Counted from the stretch's first letter, positions 15,882 through 26,676 are shown. The stretch: 64,000 bases of DNA from Flagellimonas taeanensis (GCF_003584105.1 NZ_QXFO01000024.1:124001-188000), one strand, 5' to 3'. The notes: generated by a model from the letters alone, not told the origin. Numbers and translations are program-made.

Positions 15882-17102
15882 ATGTTATACTACTTGTTCG
15901 AATTTTTGGAGAAACAATACCAACTGCCGGGCGCGGGACTTTTTCGGTTCCTGACCTTTAGGGCGGCCATGGCCGTGATGTTGTCTCTTCTGATAGCAAT
16001 GGTATATGGAAAACGAATTATCCTGTTTTTACAGAAAAAGCAAATTGGTGAGACTGTTCGTGACCTAGGTTTGGAAGGCCAACAGCAAAAAGCGGGAACA
16101 CCCACCATGGGGGGCATCATCATCATCATCTCGACCTTGCTACCTGTGCTCTTGTTTGCTGATATCAAGAACATCTATGTGATTCTATTGATAGTCACCA
16201 CCATATGGATGGGGATCATCGGATTTGTGGACGATTACATCAAGATATTCAAAAAGGACAAAAAGGGCCTGAAGGGAAGATTCAAGGTCATGGGGCAAGT
16301 AGGTCTCGGGCTGATCGTGGGCATCACGCTCTATTTTCACCCTATGGTGACCATCAAAGAGAAAGATACCACCACCATTACCGAAAATTTCAAAGTGGAA
16401 AAGGTTTTTGGGGAAGAGACCAAGGCGGTCCGTACGAATGTGCCATTCTTTAAGAACAATGAGTTGGATTATGCCGACTTTATTTCATGGATGGGCGAAG
16501 GGATCGAAGACTATGCGTGGCTCATTTTCATCCCAGTGGTCATTTTGATCGTCACTGCAGTTTCCAATGGGGCCAACCTGACCGATGGTATTGATGGTCT
16601 TGCAGCAGGTTCGTCCGCCATCATTGTGCTCACTTTGGGAATCTTTGCATGGGTTTCGGGCAACATCCAGTTTTCAAACTATCTGGACATTTTCTATCTG
16701 CCCAGAGTAGGGGAATTGGTAGTGTTCATTGCGGCCTTTGTAGGTGCGTTGGTCGGATTTCTATGGTACAATACCTATCCCGCCCAAGTATTTATGGGCG
16801 ATACGGGAAGCCTTACCATTGGTGGGGTCATTGCGGTGATAGCCATTATGGTGAGGAAGGAATTGCTGATTCCCGTATTGTGCGGGATCTTCTTTGCCGA
16901 GTCACTGTCGGTGATGTTGCAGGTGGGGTATTTCAAGCATACCAAAAAGAAATATGGTGAAGGGAAACGGATATTTCTGATGGCTCCTCTGCACCACCAT
17001 TATCAAAAGAAATTATATCACGAGAGCAAAATAGTGACACGGTTCTGGATCATAGGGATTTTATTGGCGGTCATCAGCATCGTCACACTAAAAATTCGAT
17101 AG
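15882..17102 (+). CDS. mraY: Phospho-N-acetylmuramoyl-pentapeptide-transferase MraY
   Basis: MraY makes lipid I by moving phospho-MurNAc-pentapeptide onto undecaprenyl phosphate at the inner membrane. The 406-residue polytopic protein shows the expected motifs: GTPTMGG near residue 70, FVDDYIK with the catalytic-site Asp pair near 112, [17 protein letters not shown] near 228, [12 protein letters not shown] near 303, and the C-terminal histidine motif APLHHHYQ. It is longer than E. coli MraY (360) because of a loop around residues 155-200, as usual in Bacteroidota. The next gene, murD, starts directly after its stop. Confidence 0.96.
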   Translation: MLYYLFEFLEKQYQLPGAGLFRFLTFRAAMAVMLSLLIAMVYGKRIILFLQKKQIGETVRDLGLEGQQQKAGTPTMGGIIIIISTLLPVLLFADIKNIYVILLIVTTIWMGIIGFVDDYIKIFKKDKKGLKGRFKVMGQVGLGLIVGITLYFHPMVTIKEKDTTTITENFKVEKVFGEETKAVRTNVPFFKNNELDYADFISWMGEGIEDYAWLIFIPVVILIVTAVSNGANLTDGIDGLAAGSSAIIVLTLGIFAWVSGNIQFSNYLDIFYLPRVGELVVFIAAFVGALVGFLWYNTYPAQVFMGDTGSLTIGGVIAVIAIMVRKELLIPVLCGIFFAESLSVMLQVGYFKHTKKKYGEGKRIFLMAPLHHHYQKKLYHESKIVTRFWIIGILLAVISIVTLKIR

Positions 17103-18437
17103 ATGGATCGCTTGGTGATACTTGGAGGAGGAGAAAGTGGTGTGGGAACCGCCATTTTGGGGAAGAAGAAAGGATTTGAAGTCTTTGTCTCGGACAAAGG
17201 GGAAATCAAAGAGAAATACAGAGAAGTTCTTGAACATTTTGAGATTGAATGGGAGTCTGGCGACCACACGGAGGCCAAGATTTTGAATGCCGATGTGGTG
17301 ATGAAAAGCCCGGGTATTCCCGATAAGGTGCCATTGGTCAAAGCACTCGTTGCCAAGGGTATTCCTGTCATTTCGGAAATAGAGTTTGCATCAAAATATA
17401 CCGATGCGACCCTTATTGGAATCACAGGAAGCAACGGCAAGACCACCACGACCATGCTCACCTACCACCTTTTAAAAAATGGAGGTTTAAACGTGGGAAT
17501 GGCCGGAAACATCGGTGACAGCTTTGCCAAAATGGTAGCGGAGCAAGATTTTGATCAGTATGTGTTGGAGATCAGCAGCTTTCAGTTGGATGGCATAGTG
17601 GATTTCAAACCGCACATTGCCGTGATCACCAACATCACCCCGGACCATTTGGACCGATATGAGTATCAATTTGAAAACTATATCGCCTCCAAGTTCCGCA
17701 TCGCCATGAACCAGGACGAAAATGACTACCTGATCTATGATGCCGATGATGAAGTCATGGAAAGTTGGTTAAAGAAGAACCCTGTTCAATCCAAATTGGT
17801 CCCTTTTTCGGTCAAAAGAAAATTGGAGGAAGGAGCCTGGTTGGAGGATGAAACGATAAAAATAAAATTAGAACATAAAACCTTGGAAATGAGTACAGAT
17901 ATTTTGGCCTTGGAAGGGCAGCACAACGTAAAGAACACTATGGCCGCAAGCATGGCCGCCCTCTTGGTGAAGGTCAGGAAAGAGACCATTCGCCAGAGCA
18001 TCCAGTCCTTTCAGGGAGTGCCGCATAGGCTGGAAAAGGTGTTGAAGATCAATCATGTGGAGTACATCAACGATTCCAAGGCGACCAATGTCAACGCCAC
18101 ATTCTATGCGCTGGATGGTATTAAAAAGCCCATTGTTTGGATAGCGGGCGGAGTGGACAAAGGAAACGACTATGCGGAGTTGATGCCCTTGGTAAGGGAA
18201 AAGGTGAAGGCCATTATCTGTTTGGGCGTGGACAATACCAAGTTGAAAGAGTCTTTTGGTAATGTGATAGACCTTATGGTGGAGACCTATTCCATGGAGG
18301 AAGCGGTCAAAGTGGCCTACAAGGTGGCGGAACGGGGCGATGCCGTCCTTTTGTCGCCGGCCTGTGCCAGTTTTGACCTTTTCAAGAACTACGAGGATAG
18401 GGGAGACCAATTTAAAGCAGCAATTAAAAATTTGTAG
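17103..18437 (+). CDS. murD: UDP-MurNAc-L-Ala:D-glutamate ligase MurD
   Basis: MurD adds D-glutamate to UDP-MurNAc-L-alanine. The 444-residue protein has an N-terminal Rossmann-like domain (VILGGGESGVGTAIL), the Mur ligase ATP loop ITGSNGKTTTTM near residue 110, NITPDHLDRYE, the motif NDSKATNVNAT, and a C-terminal domain with GGVDKGNDY and LLSPACASFDLF. Its ATG directly follows the mraY stop with no spacer, and ftsW begins three bases after its end. Confidence 0.96.
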   Translation: MDRLVILGGGESGVGTAILGKKKGFEVFVSDKGEIKEKYREVLEHFEIEWESGDHTEAKILNADVVMKSPGIPDKVPLVKALVAKGIPVISEIEFASKYTDATLIGITGSNGKTTTTMLTYHLLKNGGLNVGMAGNIGDSFAKMVAEQDFDQYVLEISSFQLDGIVDFKPHIAVITNITPDHLDRYEYQFENYIASKFRIAMNQDENDYLIYDADDEVMESWLKKNPVQSKLVPFSVKRKLEEGAWLEDETIKIKLEHKTLEMSTDILALEGQHNVKNTMAASMAALLVKVRKETIRQSIQSFQGVPHRLEKVLKINHVEYINDSKATNVNATFYALDGIKKPIVWIAGGVDKGNDYAELMPLVREKVKAIICLGVDNTKLKESFGNVIDLMVETYSMEEAVKVAYKVAERGDAVLLSPACASFDLFKNYEDRGDQFKAAIKNL

Positions 18438-18440
18438 AAC

Positions 18441-19646
18441 GTGTTGGCCATAGTCAAAAATCTGAAAGGTGATAAAGCCATCTGGGGCGTAGTGGCCCTT
18501 TTGGCCCTTTTCTCATTTTTGCCTGTCTATAGTGCAAGTACCAATTTGGTGTTTGTGAACGATGACGGGACCACATTCGGACACTTGGTGAAACATGCCG
18601 TGCTCCTGTTCTTGGGCTTTGGGATCATTTATGCCATCCATAAGATTCCTACCCATTATTTTAAGGGGCTTTCCATCATTGCGCTGCCCATTGTGTTGAT
18701 TTTGCTGGCCTATACTTTGACGGTGGAAACCCGCATTGGTGGGGTCACGGCAAACCGTTGGATCAAGATTCCTTTAGTGGGGGTCAATTTTCAGACATCC
18801 ACCTTGGCATCGGTTGTGTTGATGATATGGATTGCTCGGTATCTGACCAAGATCAAGGATGTAAAGATCACTTTTAAGGAAAGTATTTTACCACTTTGGC
18901 TTCCGACGGCCTTGGTGGTGATGCTCATTTTGCCCGAAAACTTTTCAACGGCGGCCATCATCTGTTTTATGGTGTTGGTGCTGTGCTTTTTGGGTGGATA
19001 TCCGCTAAAATATCTGTTTGCCATGGTGGGCACGGGAATCGTTTTGGGCGGTATGTTCATGTTCGTCCTTTTCAAGGCACCCGAAGTGTTGCCAAATAGA
19101 GCGGGCACATGGAAATCCAGGATAGAGACCTTTATCCATCCAGAAGAGGCGGACAAGGATGACCTGCACCAGCTCACACTGGCCCAGATAGCCATCGCCG
19201 AAGGGGGCGTAGTGGGCAAAGGGGCCGGAAAGAGCGTCATGAAAAATATGTTGTCGCAAAGTACCTCGGATTTCATCTTTGCGATCATTATTGAAGAATA
19301 TGGATTGTTGGGTGGGGGAGCCTTGCTGTTTTTTTACCTGTTGTTGTTATTCCGGATCGTGGTGGTGGCACACTCGGCCAAAACAGTATTTTCAAAACTG
19401 TTGGTGATCGGGGTCGGGCTGCCCATTGTGTTCCAGGCATTCATCAACATGGCCGTGGTGGTGCAGTTGTTTCCGGTAACGGGCCAGCCATTGCCGCTGA
19501 TCAGCATGGGAGGTACTTCCATATGGATGACCTGCTTGGCGATAGGCATCGTACTGAGTGCGAGCAATAAGACAGAGAATTTGGAGGAGCAATCCTATGA
19601 CATAGATGAGACCAACCCTTTAGAAGTATTGAGTGGGCAGTTATAG
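18441..19646 (+). CDS. ftsW: Septal peptidoglycan glycosyltransferase FtsW (SEDS family)
   Basis: FtsW polymerises lipid II into septal glycan with FtsI. It is a 401-residue polytopic membrane protein of the SEDS family with roughly ten hydrophobic segments. Family features include [20 protein letters not shown], a loop with [18 protein letters not shown], and [16 protein letters not shown] near the C-terminus. The start is GTG 18441, three bases after the murD stop. Its last 14 bases overlap the murG start. Confidence 0.94.
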   Translation: MLAIVKNLKGDKAIWGVVALLALFSFLPVYSASTNLVFVNDDGTTFGHLVKHAVLLFLGFGIIYAIHKIPTHYFKGLSIIALPIVLILLAYTLTVETRIGGVTANRWIKIPLVGVNFQTSTLASVVLMIWIARYLTKIKDVKITFKESILPLWLPTALVVMLILPENFSTAAIICFMVLVLCFLGGYPLKYLFAMVGTGIVLGGMFMFVLFKAPEVLPNRAGTWKSRIETFIHPEEADKDDLHQLTLAQIAIAEGGVVGKGAGKSVMKNMLSQSTSDFIFAIIIEEYGLLGGGALLFFYLLLLFRIVVVAHSAKTVFSKLLVIGVGLPIVFQAFINMAVVVQLFPVTGQPLPLISMGGTSIWMTCLAIGIVLSASNKTENLEEQSYDIDETNPLEVLSGQL

Positions 19647-20721
19647 GTTCATACTTTCAGGGGGAGGAACGGGAGGACATATCTATCCCGCAGTGGCCAT
19701 AGCCAACGAGCTGAAGAAAAGGCATCCAGATGCCAAGTTCCTGTTCGTGGGGGCCAAGGATAAAATGGAGATGGAAAAAGTGCCACAGGCCGGTTATGAG
19801 ATCAAGGGCTTGTGGATAAGTGGAATACAACGGAAACTGACATTGAAAAATCTCATGTTTCCCTTTAAAGTGATAAGTAGTTTGTTGGAAGCCAGAAAGA
19901 TAGTGAAGCAGTTCAAGCCCCATGTGGCCATAGGCACGGGAGGCTTTGCCAGCGGACCATTGTTAAGGATGGCGGCCGGTGCGGGCATTCCCTGTGTGCT
20001 TCAGGAGCAGAATTCCTTTGCGGGCATTACGAACAAACTATTGGCCAGCAAAGCTCAGAAAATATGTGTGGCCTATGATGGGATGGAGCGGTTTTTTCCC
20101 AAGGAAAAAGTCGTGAAGACGGGCAATCCCGTCCGCATGGATTTGGTGACCCAGGAATCGGGCAAGGAAGAGGCCCTTGGTTTCTTTGGCTTGAATGCGG
20201 GCAAGAAGACCCTCCTGATCTTGGGAGGCAGTCTGGGTGCCAGACGCATCAACCAATTGGTGGGGAAAGAGTTGAATTTTTTTGAAAGACAGGGCCTGCA
20301 AGTGCTTTGGCAGTGTGGCAAGCTCTATGTGGAGGACTACAAAGCATACGATTCGGATTCGGTAAAGGTATTGGCCTTCGTCAATCGTATGGACTTGGCC
20401 TATGCTGCTGCGGATGTGATCATTTCGAGGGCCGGGGCGGGTTCGGTTTCGGAGCTGTGCCTGGTGGGAAAACCGGTAATCTTTATCCCATCGCCCAATG
20501 TGGCCGAAGACCATCAGACCCAAAATGCAAATGCCCTGGTGTCCAAGGAAGCTGCCATCATGTTGAGGGAAAGTGAACTGGATGCCGAATTTGAAAAAAA
20601 GTTTACGGAATTGATGGCTTCCAATGACATGCAGGAACGTCTGGGAATGAACATCAAGAAATTGGCCATGCCCAAGGCCACGGAACATATAGTGGATGAA
20701 ATTGAAAAATTGCTGAAGTGA
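19633..20721 (+). CDS. murG: UDP-GlcNAc:lipid I N-acetylglucosaminyltransferase MurG
   Basis: MurG turns lipid I into lipid II on the cytoplasmic face of the membrane. The 362-residue GT-B enzyme has the G-loops [12 protein letters not shown] near residue 9 and GTGGFASGP near 97, [11 protein letters not shown] at the start of the C-terminal lobe, and the UDP-GlcNAc-binding region [17 protein letters not shown]. Its start is GTG 19633 inside the end of ftsW, which keeps the family N-terminus; overlaps of this kind suggest coupled translation. Confidence 0.95.
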   Translation: MGSYRFILSGGGTGGHIYPAVAIANELKKRHPDAKFLFVGAKDKMEMEKVPQAGYEIKGLWISGIQRKLTLKNLMFPFKVISSLLEARKIVKQFKPHVAIGTGGFASGPLLRMAAGAGIPCVLQEQNSFAGITNKLLASKAQKICVAYDGMERFFPKEKVVKTGNPVRMDLVTQESGKEEALGFFGLNAGKKTLLILGGSLGARRINQLVGKELNFFERQGLQVLWQCGKLYVEDYKAYDSDSVKVLAFVNRMDLAYAAADVIISRAGAGSVSELCLVGKPVIFIPSPNVAEDHQTQNANALVSKEAAIMLRESELDAEFEKKFTELMASNDMQERLGMNIKKLAMPKATEHIVDEIEKLLK

Positions 20722-22067
20722 ACCTGAAGGATATACATAGCGTCTATTTTATTGGTATAGGAGGCATAGGGATGTCCGCTTTGGCCCGTTATTTCGATTT
20801 TATCGGAAAACCGGTTGCCGGGTACGACAAGACCTCAACGCCTATTACCGATGGCCTTCAGGAAAAGGGAATCCAGGTTCATTTTGAAGATGATATCGCT
20901 TCGGTGCCGGACACGTTCAAGCAGCCGGGTACCTTGGTGGTCTATACCCCTGCGGTCCCCTCATCCCATGGTGAGCTCAATTTTTATAAAGCGAACGGTT
21001 TCGAGATCAAGAAGCGTTCGGAGGTGTTGGGTATCATCACCAAAGACTCCTATTGCTTGGCCGTAGCCGGCACACATGGAAAAACGACCACCTCATGCAT
21101 CTTGGCGCACCTGCTCAAGGAGTGTGGGCTTCCCTTCACTGCATTTTTGGGAGGGATATCGGAAGATTTCAACAGCAATTTTGTGTTGGAGGGTACTGAA
21201 TATTCCGTGGTGGAGGCCGATGAGTTCGACCGTTCCTTTTTGAGGTTGTCTCCCACGGTGGCCTGTATCACAAGTATGGATGCCGACCACTTGGACATTT
21301 ATGGCACCCATGAAGAATTGCTTCAGTCCTTTCGGGATTTTGTAGGAAAGATAAAACCTGGTGGGAAACTGTTCGTGCGAAAAGGATTGCCCATGGAGGG
21401 CACCACCTTTGGCATAGAAGATGGCTCCGACTTTTGTATTGAACATATTGACATTGAACATGGAACCTACGTATTTGATCTCGTTACGCCTTCCGAGGTG
21501 CTGAAACAGGTTCGTTTTGGCAAGCCTGGAAGGCACAATTTGCTCAATGGATTAGCTGCTTTTGCGATGGCGGTGCAAACGGGTTGCCCACCCCACCGCC
21601 TTGCCGAAGCTTTGGCTACGTTCAAGGGCGTACAGCGTAGATTTTCGTACCAGATCAAGGAAAAGGATTTTGTCTTTATCGATGACTACGCGCACCATCC
21701 CGCTGAAATTGATGCGGTGCACCAGGCCATACGAGAGATGCACCCCGGGGAAAAGGTGACGGCGATCTTTCAGCCCCATCTGTTTTCAAGGACCAAGGAT
21801 TTTGCGGACGATTTTGCCCAAAGTCTTTCCCAGTTCGATGAGATCATCCTCTTGGACATCTACCCGGCAAGGGAAGAACCTATGGAGGGCATCACATCGA
21901 CTTGGCTGTTGGGGAAAATAGATAACCCGAATAAAAAACTAGTTCCCAAAGCGGAATTGATAAAAGAAGTAAGTAACTGTAAAACAGGGGTTTTAGTGGC
22001 TCTTGGGGCAGGGGACATAGGGCTTGAAGTGCCCAAAATAAAAAAAGAATTGGCTTATGCGGGTTAA
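20718..22067 (+). CDS. murC: UDP-N-acetylmuramate:L-alanine ligase MurC
   Basis: MurC adds the first stem-peptide residue. It is 449 residues with [14 protein letters not shown] at the N-terminus, the ATP loop [10 protein letters not shown] near 117, [20 protein letters not shown], and [13 protein letters not shown] in the C-terminal half. It starts with GTG 20718, overlapping the murG stop by four bases. Its end overlaps the ftsQ start by 11 bases. The murB, murF and ddl genes found in some dcw clusters are not in this one. Confidence 0.96.
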   Translation: MNLKDIHSVYFIGIGGIGMSALARYFDFIGKPVAGYDKTSTPITDGLQEKGIQVHFEDDIASVPDTFKQPGTLVVYTPAVPSSHGELNFYKANGFEIKKRSEVLGIITKDSYCLAVAGTHGKTTTSCILAHLLKECGLPFTAFLGGISEDFNSNFVLEGTEYSVVEADEFDRSFLRLSPTVACITSMDADHLDIYGTHEELLQSFRDFVGKIKPGGKLFVRKGLPMEGTTFGIEDGSDFCIEHIDIEHGTYVFDLVTPSEVLKQVRFGKPGRHNLLNGLAAFAMAVQTGCPPHRLAEALATFKGVQRRFSYQIKEKDFVFIDDYAHHPAEIDAVHQAIREMHPGEKVTAIFQPHLFSRTKDFADDFAQSLSQFDEIILLDIYPAREEPMEGITSTWLLGKIDNPNKKLVPKAELIKEVSNCKTGVLVALGAGDIGLEVPKIKKELAYAG

Positions 22068-22776
22068 TTGGAATTACATCAAATTGGCTTTTCTGTCGGT
22101 GGCCGTAATTGCACTTTACGGTTTTGCCGATCAGCGGAGCAAAAAGAGGAAGATAGACGATATCTCGGTTAAATTTGTGGGCGACAACAACTTGTACTTG
22201 ACTGAGGATGCGGTTAATAAATTGTTAATACAAAATTACGGCCCCGTAAAAAATAGGGCCAAAGAACAATTAGTTTTGAATACCATAGAGGAGGTAATTC
22301 TGTCCAACGATATGGTGAAAAATGCCCAAGTCTATCTTACTGTAAACGGGGAACTTATCTCAAAGATTGTTCAGCGTAAACCGATTGGAAGAGTAGAAGG
22401 GGTCTCCAAATTTTATTTGGATGATTTGGGAGAGCGTATGCCATTGTCCAAGCAACATTCGGCAAGGGTGCCCATCATCACGGGTAAAATTACGGGCAGG
22501 ACCCTCGAGGACGCATATGTGATCCTCAACTATATCAACGAAGATGATTTTCTCAGGAAAAATGTCATCGGGATACACATTGAAGATGAAGGAAACTATC
22601 AACTCAAATTCCGCATGGAGAACTTTGTGGTGAATTTGGGGGGAGTGGACAATCTAAATACAAAGTTCAAGAATTTCATGGCTTTCTATGCTAAGGCGGC
22701 CAAGGACAATTCCTTGGAAGATTATGTAATAGTGAGTTTGGAGTTCAACAATCAAGTGGTTTGCACCAAAATATAA
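22057..22776 (+). CDS. ftsQ: Cell division protein FtsQ
   Basis: FtsQ is a bitopic inner-membrane protein that brings FtsL/FtsB and the septal synthase to the Z ring. The 239-residue protein has a short N-terminus, one transmembrane segment (about 7-25, IKLAFLSVAVIALYGFA) and a periplasmic region with POTRA-like and FtsQ-type beta domains (VKFVGDNNLYLTEDAVNKLL, then KIVQRKPIGRVEG). The call rests on architecture plus position between murC and ftsA. It overlaps murC by 11 bases. Confidence 0.9.
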   Translation: MRVNWNYIKLAFLSVAVIALYGFADQRSKKRKIDDISVKFVGDNNLYLTEDAVNKLLIQNYGPVKNRAKEQLVLNTIEEVILSNDMVKNAQVYLTVNGELISKIVQRKPIGRVEGVSKFYLDDLGERMPLSKQHSARVPIITGKITGRTLEDAYVILNYINEDDFLRKNVIGIHIEDEGNYQLKFRMENFVVNLGGVDNLNTKFKNFMAFYAKAAKDNSLEDYVIVSLEFNNQVVCTKI

Positions 22777-22779
22777 GAT

Positions 22780-24111
22780 ATGGAACAGGGTAATTATTCA
22801 GTTGGGTTGGATATTGGAACCACCAAGATCGTAGCGATCATTGGTAGGGAGAACGAGTATGGAAAAATTGAGGTTCTGGGCATGGGCAAGTCCAAAAGTC
22901 TGGGCGTGCACAGAGGGGTGGTGAACAACATCACCCAGACCATCTCCTCCATTCAACAAGCAGTGGAGCAGGCAGAACTGAACTCTGGTCTAAAAATAGG
23001 CTCGGTTGTCGTTGGCATTGCCGGACAGCACATACGGAGCCTGCAACACAGTGACTACATCACCAGGCCTAATTCCGAGGAAGTCATCAACAATGACGAT
23101 CTGGACAGGCTTTGCAACCAAGTCTACAAATTGGTCATGCTTCCCGGTGAGGAGATCATCCATGTACTACCACAAGAGTACAAAGTGGACGGCCAGTCCG
23201 AGATAAAGGAACCCAAAGGAATGTACGGTGGCCGTTTGGAGGCCAATTTCCATGTAGTGGTCGGTCAGGTGTCATCCATCAAAAACATTGGAAGGTGCAT
23301 CAAGAGTGCCGGGCTGGACCTAGGCAACATCACCTTGGAGCCCTTGGCTTCTGCCGAAGCGGTTCTGAGCCAGGAAGAAAAAGAAGCGGGCGTTGCCCTT
23401 ATCGACATAGGTGGTGGAACCACGGACCTTGCCATTTTCAAGGATGGGATCATCCGCCATACCTCCGTTATCCCATTTGGTGGCAACGTGATCACCGAAG
23501 ATATCAAAGAAGGCTGTTCCATCATTGAAAAACAGGCCGAACTGTTGAAGATCAAGTTCGGTTCCGCATGGCCGGGCGAGAACAAGGACAACGAGATTGT
23601 CTCCATTCCTGGTCTAAGGGGAAGGGAGCCCAAGGAAATCACCTTGAAGAACCTCTCCAAGATCATCCATGCAAGAGTGGTGGAAATCATAGAGCAGGTC
23701 TATGTGGAGATCAAAAACTATGGTCATGAGGACCAAAAGAAAAAATTGATCGCTGGAATCGTATTGACCGGTGGGGGAAGCCAATTGAAACACTTGAAAC
23801 AATTGGTGGAGTATATTACCGGGATGGATACCCGGATCGGTTATCCCAACGAACATTTAGCTGGCGATTCCGACGAGGAAATTGCCAGTCCGTTGTACGC
23901 AACGGCGGTAGGATTGTTGATGAACGCCCTGGAGTCCAAAACAATGGGCAAGGTGGTAGATCAACAGGAAGAAGTGCAAAAAGAGGAAAAGGTGCTGGTG
24001 GAGCAGGAGCATGTTGGGGCAGAGGCCACCTTGACCTCGCACAAGGAAAGAAAATCCATTTTTGACAAGTGGTCCGAGAAGCTGAAGGACTTTTTGGACA
24101 ACGCAGAATAA
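22780..24111 (+). CDS. ftsA: Cell division protein FtsA
   Basis: FtsA is an actin-like ATPase that tethers FtsZ filaments to the membrane. The 443-residue protein has phosphate-binding motifs VGLDIGTTKIVAIIG (from residue 9) and ALIDIGGGTTDLAIF (near 210), and the adenosine motif GIVLTGGGSQLKHL. The C-terminal 20 residues (RKSIFDKWSEKLKDFL) form a plausible amphipathic membrane-targeting helix. A variable acidic linker precedes that helix. The gap to ftsZ is 27 bases. Confidence 0.96.
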   Translation: MEQGNYSVGLDIGTTKIVAIIGRENEYGKIEVLGMGKSKSLGVHRGVVNNITQTISSIQQAVEQAELNSGLKIGSVVVGIAGQHIRSLQHSDYITRPNSEEVINNDDLDRLCNQVYKLVMLPGEEIIHVLPQEYKVDGQSEIKEPKGMYGGRLEANFHVVVGQVSSIKNIGRCIKSAGLDLGNITLEPLASAEAVLSQEEKEAGVALIDIGGGTTDLAIFKDGIIRHTSVIPFGGNVITEDIKEGCSIIEKQAELLKIKFGSAWPGENKDNEIVSIPGLRGREPKEITLKNLSKIIHARVVEIIEQVYVEIKNYGHEDQKKKLIAGIVLTGGGSQLKHLKQLVEYITGMDTRIGYPNEHLAGDSDEEIASPLYATAVGLLMNALESKTMGKVVDQQEEVQKEEKVLVEQEHVGAEATLTSHKERKSIFDKWSEKLKDFLDNAE

Positions 24112-24138
24112 TAACCCCATTAACGAAACACAACTGTC

Positions 24139-26121
24139 ATGAGCAAGAACACTGAATTTGACAACATCGCTTTTGATTTGCCCAAGAACAAGAGCAACGT
24201 AATAAAGGTAATAGGAGTAGGCGGCGGCGGTAGCAATGCCATCAACCACATGTTCCAGGCAGGGATCAATGGAGTGGATTTCGTGATCTGCAACACCGAT
24301 GCCCAAGCCTTACAGAACAGCTCTGTGCCCAACAAGATCCAGTTAGGGGTCTCCCTCACCGAAGGTCTAGGGGCAGGGGCCAACCCCGATGTTGGGGAGC
24401 AGGCCGCCCTTGAAAGCATGGAAGAGATCAAGGGCATGTTGGGACATAATACCAAAATGGCCTTCATCACAGCAGGTATGGGAGGAGGAACCGGTACCGG
24501 GGCCGCGCCCATTCTTGCCAAACTGGCCAAGGAATTGGACATTCTGACCGTGGGCATCGTTACCATCCCTTTCCAGTTTGAAGGGGCCATGCGTAACAAG
24601 CAAGCACAGTTGGGGATAGAAAAATTACGGGCGAATGTGGATTCGCTCATCGTGATCAATAACAACAAACTTCGTGAAGTATACGGCAATCTTGGGTTTA
24701 AGGCTGGCTTCTCAAAGGCAGACGAAGTGTTGGCCACTGCGGCAAGGGGTATCGCAGAAGTCATCACACACCACTATACACAGAACATTGACCTTAGGGA
24801 TGCCAAGACGGTGCTTTCCAACAGTGGAACGGCCATTATGGGTTCTGCCGTGGCGTCAGGTTCAGCTAGGGCCACAGAGGCCATCATGAAAGCGTTGGAT
24901 TCGCCATTGCTGAACGACAACAAGATCAATGGGGCCAAAAATGTACTGTTGCTGATTGTTTCCGGTTCCCAGGAGATTACCATCGATGAGATTGGGGAGA
25001 TCAATGATCATATCCAGATAGAGGCCGGACACGGTGCCAATATCATCATGGGTGTGGGTGAGGACGAGAATCTCGGAGAGGCCATTGCCGTGACCGTGAT
25101 CGCCACTGGCTTCAATGTGGACCAGCAGGACAACATAGTAAACACGGAATCCAAGAAGGTATTCTATACGTTGGAGGACGAGCAGACCGCGCAACAAGAT
25201 TTGACCCCTGAGGCCACGGCGGTACGGGAAATGAGGGTGGAAAAGGCTCCCATTGTGGAACCTGAACCAGAACCCACCGTGGTGAAGCACACTTTGGAAA
25301 TGAAAGAAGAGGAAGTGGAGGAGCGTAGTGTGCCCAAGGCCAAGATGCAAGAACCCGATTTGGTGCCCACCACAAGCTATATCAGGAATTTCAATGTATT
25401 TTATGAAGAAGTGGTCCCTGAATATGTGGAAGACGACTTTATCATCATAGAAGCCAAGAATATCATCAACAATATAGAAGTAGTGGAGCCTGAAGTGGTT
25501 ACTCCCAAGTCACAGGAAGACCAATTTACCTTGAGTTTTGACATGCCCCTCCACAATGAAGTAGAGGAGGAAGAGGATGAAAGGGAACACACGGTCACCT
25601 TCAATTTGGATGATGGCATTGGGGATGTGAGGGTGAATGAATATGTGGAGGTAAAACCTGTTTTGGAATACAAAAAGCAGGGGGAGACCCGCTACAATTT
25701 GGAAGAGTATATGGAATTGGAGACCAAACTGACCGGTGCCAAGTCCATGGCCGAGACCCATGAGCCCAAATTGGTGGAAAATGAACTTGTCTTTGAGAAA
25801 AAGACCTTGAAAGTCGAGGCCGCCAATCAAAAAGAGGAGACCACGGACAGCTTGGACCCTTTCAACAGTTCCATCAGCGATCTTCTAAAGGATAGGGCGG
25901 ACGAGCGCAGGAGAAAACTGAAAAATTTCAACTATAAATTCCAGAACAACAGGAACAGTATAGACGAAATCGAGAAACAGCCAGCATACAAGCGCCAAGG
26001 GGTAGATCTGAACGATGTTCCAAAGGAGCAGAAGGTTTCCAGGACCACATTGAGCGAGGATAGCAACGATGATCTACAGTTGCGTTCCAACAACTCATTT
26101 TTGCACGATAATGTTGATTAG
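24139..26121 (+). CDS. ftsZ: Cell division GTPase FtsZ with long C-terminal extension
   Basis: FtsZ polymerises into the Z ring. Residues 1 to about 330 are the tubulin-like GTPase core: GVGGGGSNAINHM near 26-38, tubulin signature GGGTGTG at 115-121, and a normal second domain. The total is 660 residues, against about 380 in E. coli; the extra roughly 330 residues are an acidic, low-complexity linker with many Glu and Val (EEEDEREHTVTFNLDDG) and a basic stretch LKDRADERRRKLKNFNYKF before the end. A conventional C-terminal FtsA-binding peptide is not obvious; RQGVDLNDVP is a candidate. Long FtsZ tails are usual in Flavobacteria. It is the last gene of the dcw cluster. Confidence 0.96.
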   Translation: MSKNTEFDNIAFDLPKNKSNVIKVIGVGGGGSNAINHMFQAGINGVDFVICNTDAQALQNSSVPNKIQLGVSLTEGLGAGANPDVGEQAALESMEEIKGMLGHNTKMAFITAGMGGGTGTGAAPILAKLAKELDILTVGIVTIPFQFEGAMRNKQAQLGIEKLRANVDSLIVINNNKLREVYGNLGFKAGFSKADEVLATAARGIAEVITHHYTQNIDLRDAKTVLSNSGTAIMGSAVASGSARATEAIMKALDSPLLNDNKINGAKNVLLLIVSGSQEITIDEIGEINDHIQIEAGHGANIIMGVGEDENLGEAIAVTVIATGFNVDQQDNIVNTESKKVFYTLEDEQTAQQDLTPEATAVREMRVEKAPIVEPEPEPTVVKHTLEMKEEEVEERSVPKAKMQEPDLVPTTSYIRNFNVFYEEVVPEYVEDDFIIIEAKNIINNIEVVEPEVVTPKSQEDQFTLSFDMPLHNEVEEEEDEREHTVTFNLDDGIGDVRVNEYVEVKPVLEYKKQGETRYNLEEYMELETKLTGAKSMAETHEPKLVENELVFEKKTLKVEAANQKEETTDSLDPFNSSISDLLKDRADERRRKLKNFNYKFQNNRNSIDEIEKQPAYKRQGVDLNDVPKEQKVSRTTLSEDSNDDLQLRSNNSFLHDNVD

Positions 26122-26161
26122 TAGTGTTTAAATTGACATCCATTTTTTAAATGGAAGCATG

Positions 26162-26189
26162 AACCCGAAAGTTGAGATACTTTCGGGTT
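26162..26189 (+). terminator. Terminator at the end of the dcw cluster
   Basis: A perfect 11-bp stem AACCCGAAAGT/ACTTTCGGGTT with a 6-base loop is followed by a T-rich run. It lies 40 bases after the ftsZ stop and separates the cluster from yqeY. Confidence 0.9.
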
Positions 26190-26196
26190 TATTTTT

Positions 26197-26204
26197 TATC
26201 TTCG
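26197..26204 (+). promoter_or_regulatory. Probable -7 box of yqeY
   Basis: TATCTTCG matches TAnnTTTG at seven of eight positions and lies directly after the ftsZ terminator. It is 19 bases before the ATG at 26224. An in-frame ATG at 26218 would leave almost no leader, which favours 26224. Confidence 0.4.
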
Positions 26205-26223
26205 CAGCCCAAAATAGATGGAA

Positions 26224-26676
26224 ATGGGTTTGCAGGAAAAGGTAATGACAGAAATGAAGGTGGCCATGAAGGCAAAAGATACTGTTGCCTTGGAATCATT
26301 GCGTGCCATCAAGTCGGCCATTTTGTTGGCAAAGACGGAAACAGGTGCCGGTGCAGAACTTTCGGAGGAGGAAGAAGTGAAACTGATCCAGAAATTGGTA
26401 AAACAACGAAAGGACAGTGCGGCTATCTTCCAACAACAAGGAAGGGAAGATTTGGCCGGACCAGAGCTTGCACAGGTGGCGGTGATCGAGAAATTCTTAC
26501 CCGAACAATTGTCCGAGGAAGAGGTTGAAAAAGTGGTGCTCAAAACCATAGAATCCGTTGGTGCTTCGGGGATGCAGGATATGGGCAAGGTGATGGGCAT
26601 CGTATCCAAGGAATTGGCAGGTCAGGCCGATGGAAAGACTATTTCCAGCATTGTAAAGGCAAAATTGAGCGTATAA
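26224..26676 (+). CDS. GatB/YqeY domain-containing protein
   Basis: A 150-residue cytoplasmic, helix-rich protein matching the YqeY family, related to the tail domain of the amidotransferase subunit GatB; a tRNA-associated role has been proposed for the family but is not proven. Typical features: MGLQEKVMTEMKVAMKAKD, LRAIKSAILLAKTE, VKQRKDSAAIFQQQGREDLA and EKFLPEQLSEEE. I choose ATG 26224 over 26218. The gene follows ftsZ in many Flavobacteria. Its end contains the promoter of the following tRNA gene. Confidence 0.9.
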   Translation: MGLQEKVMTEMKVAMKAKDTVALESLRAIKSAILLAKTETGAGAELSEEEEVKLIQKLVKQRKDSAAIFQQQGREDLAGPELAQVAVIEKFLPEQLSEEEVEKVVLKTIESVGASGMQDMGKVMGIVSKELAGQADGKTISSIVKAKLSV

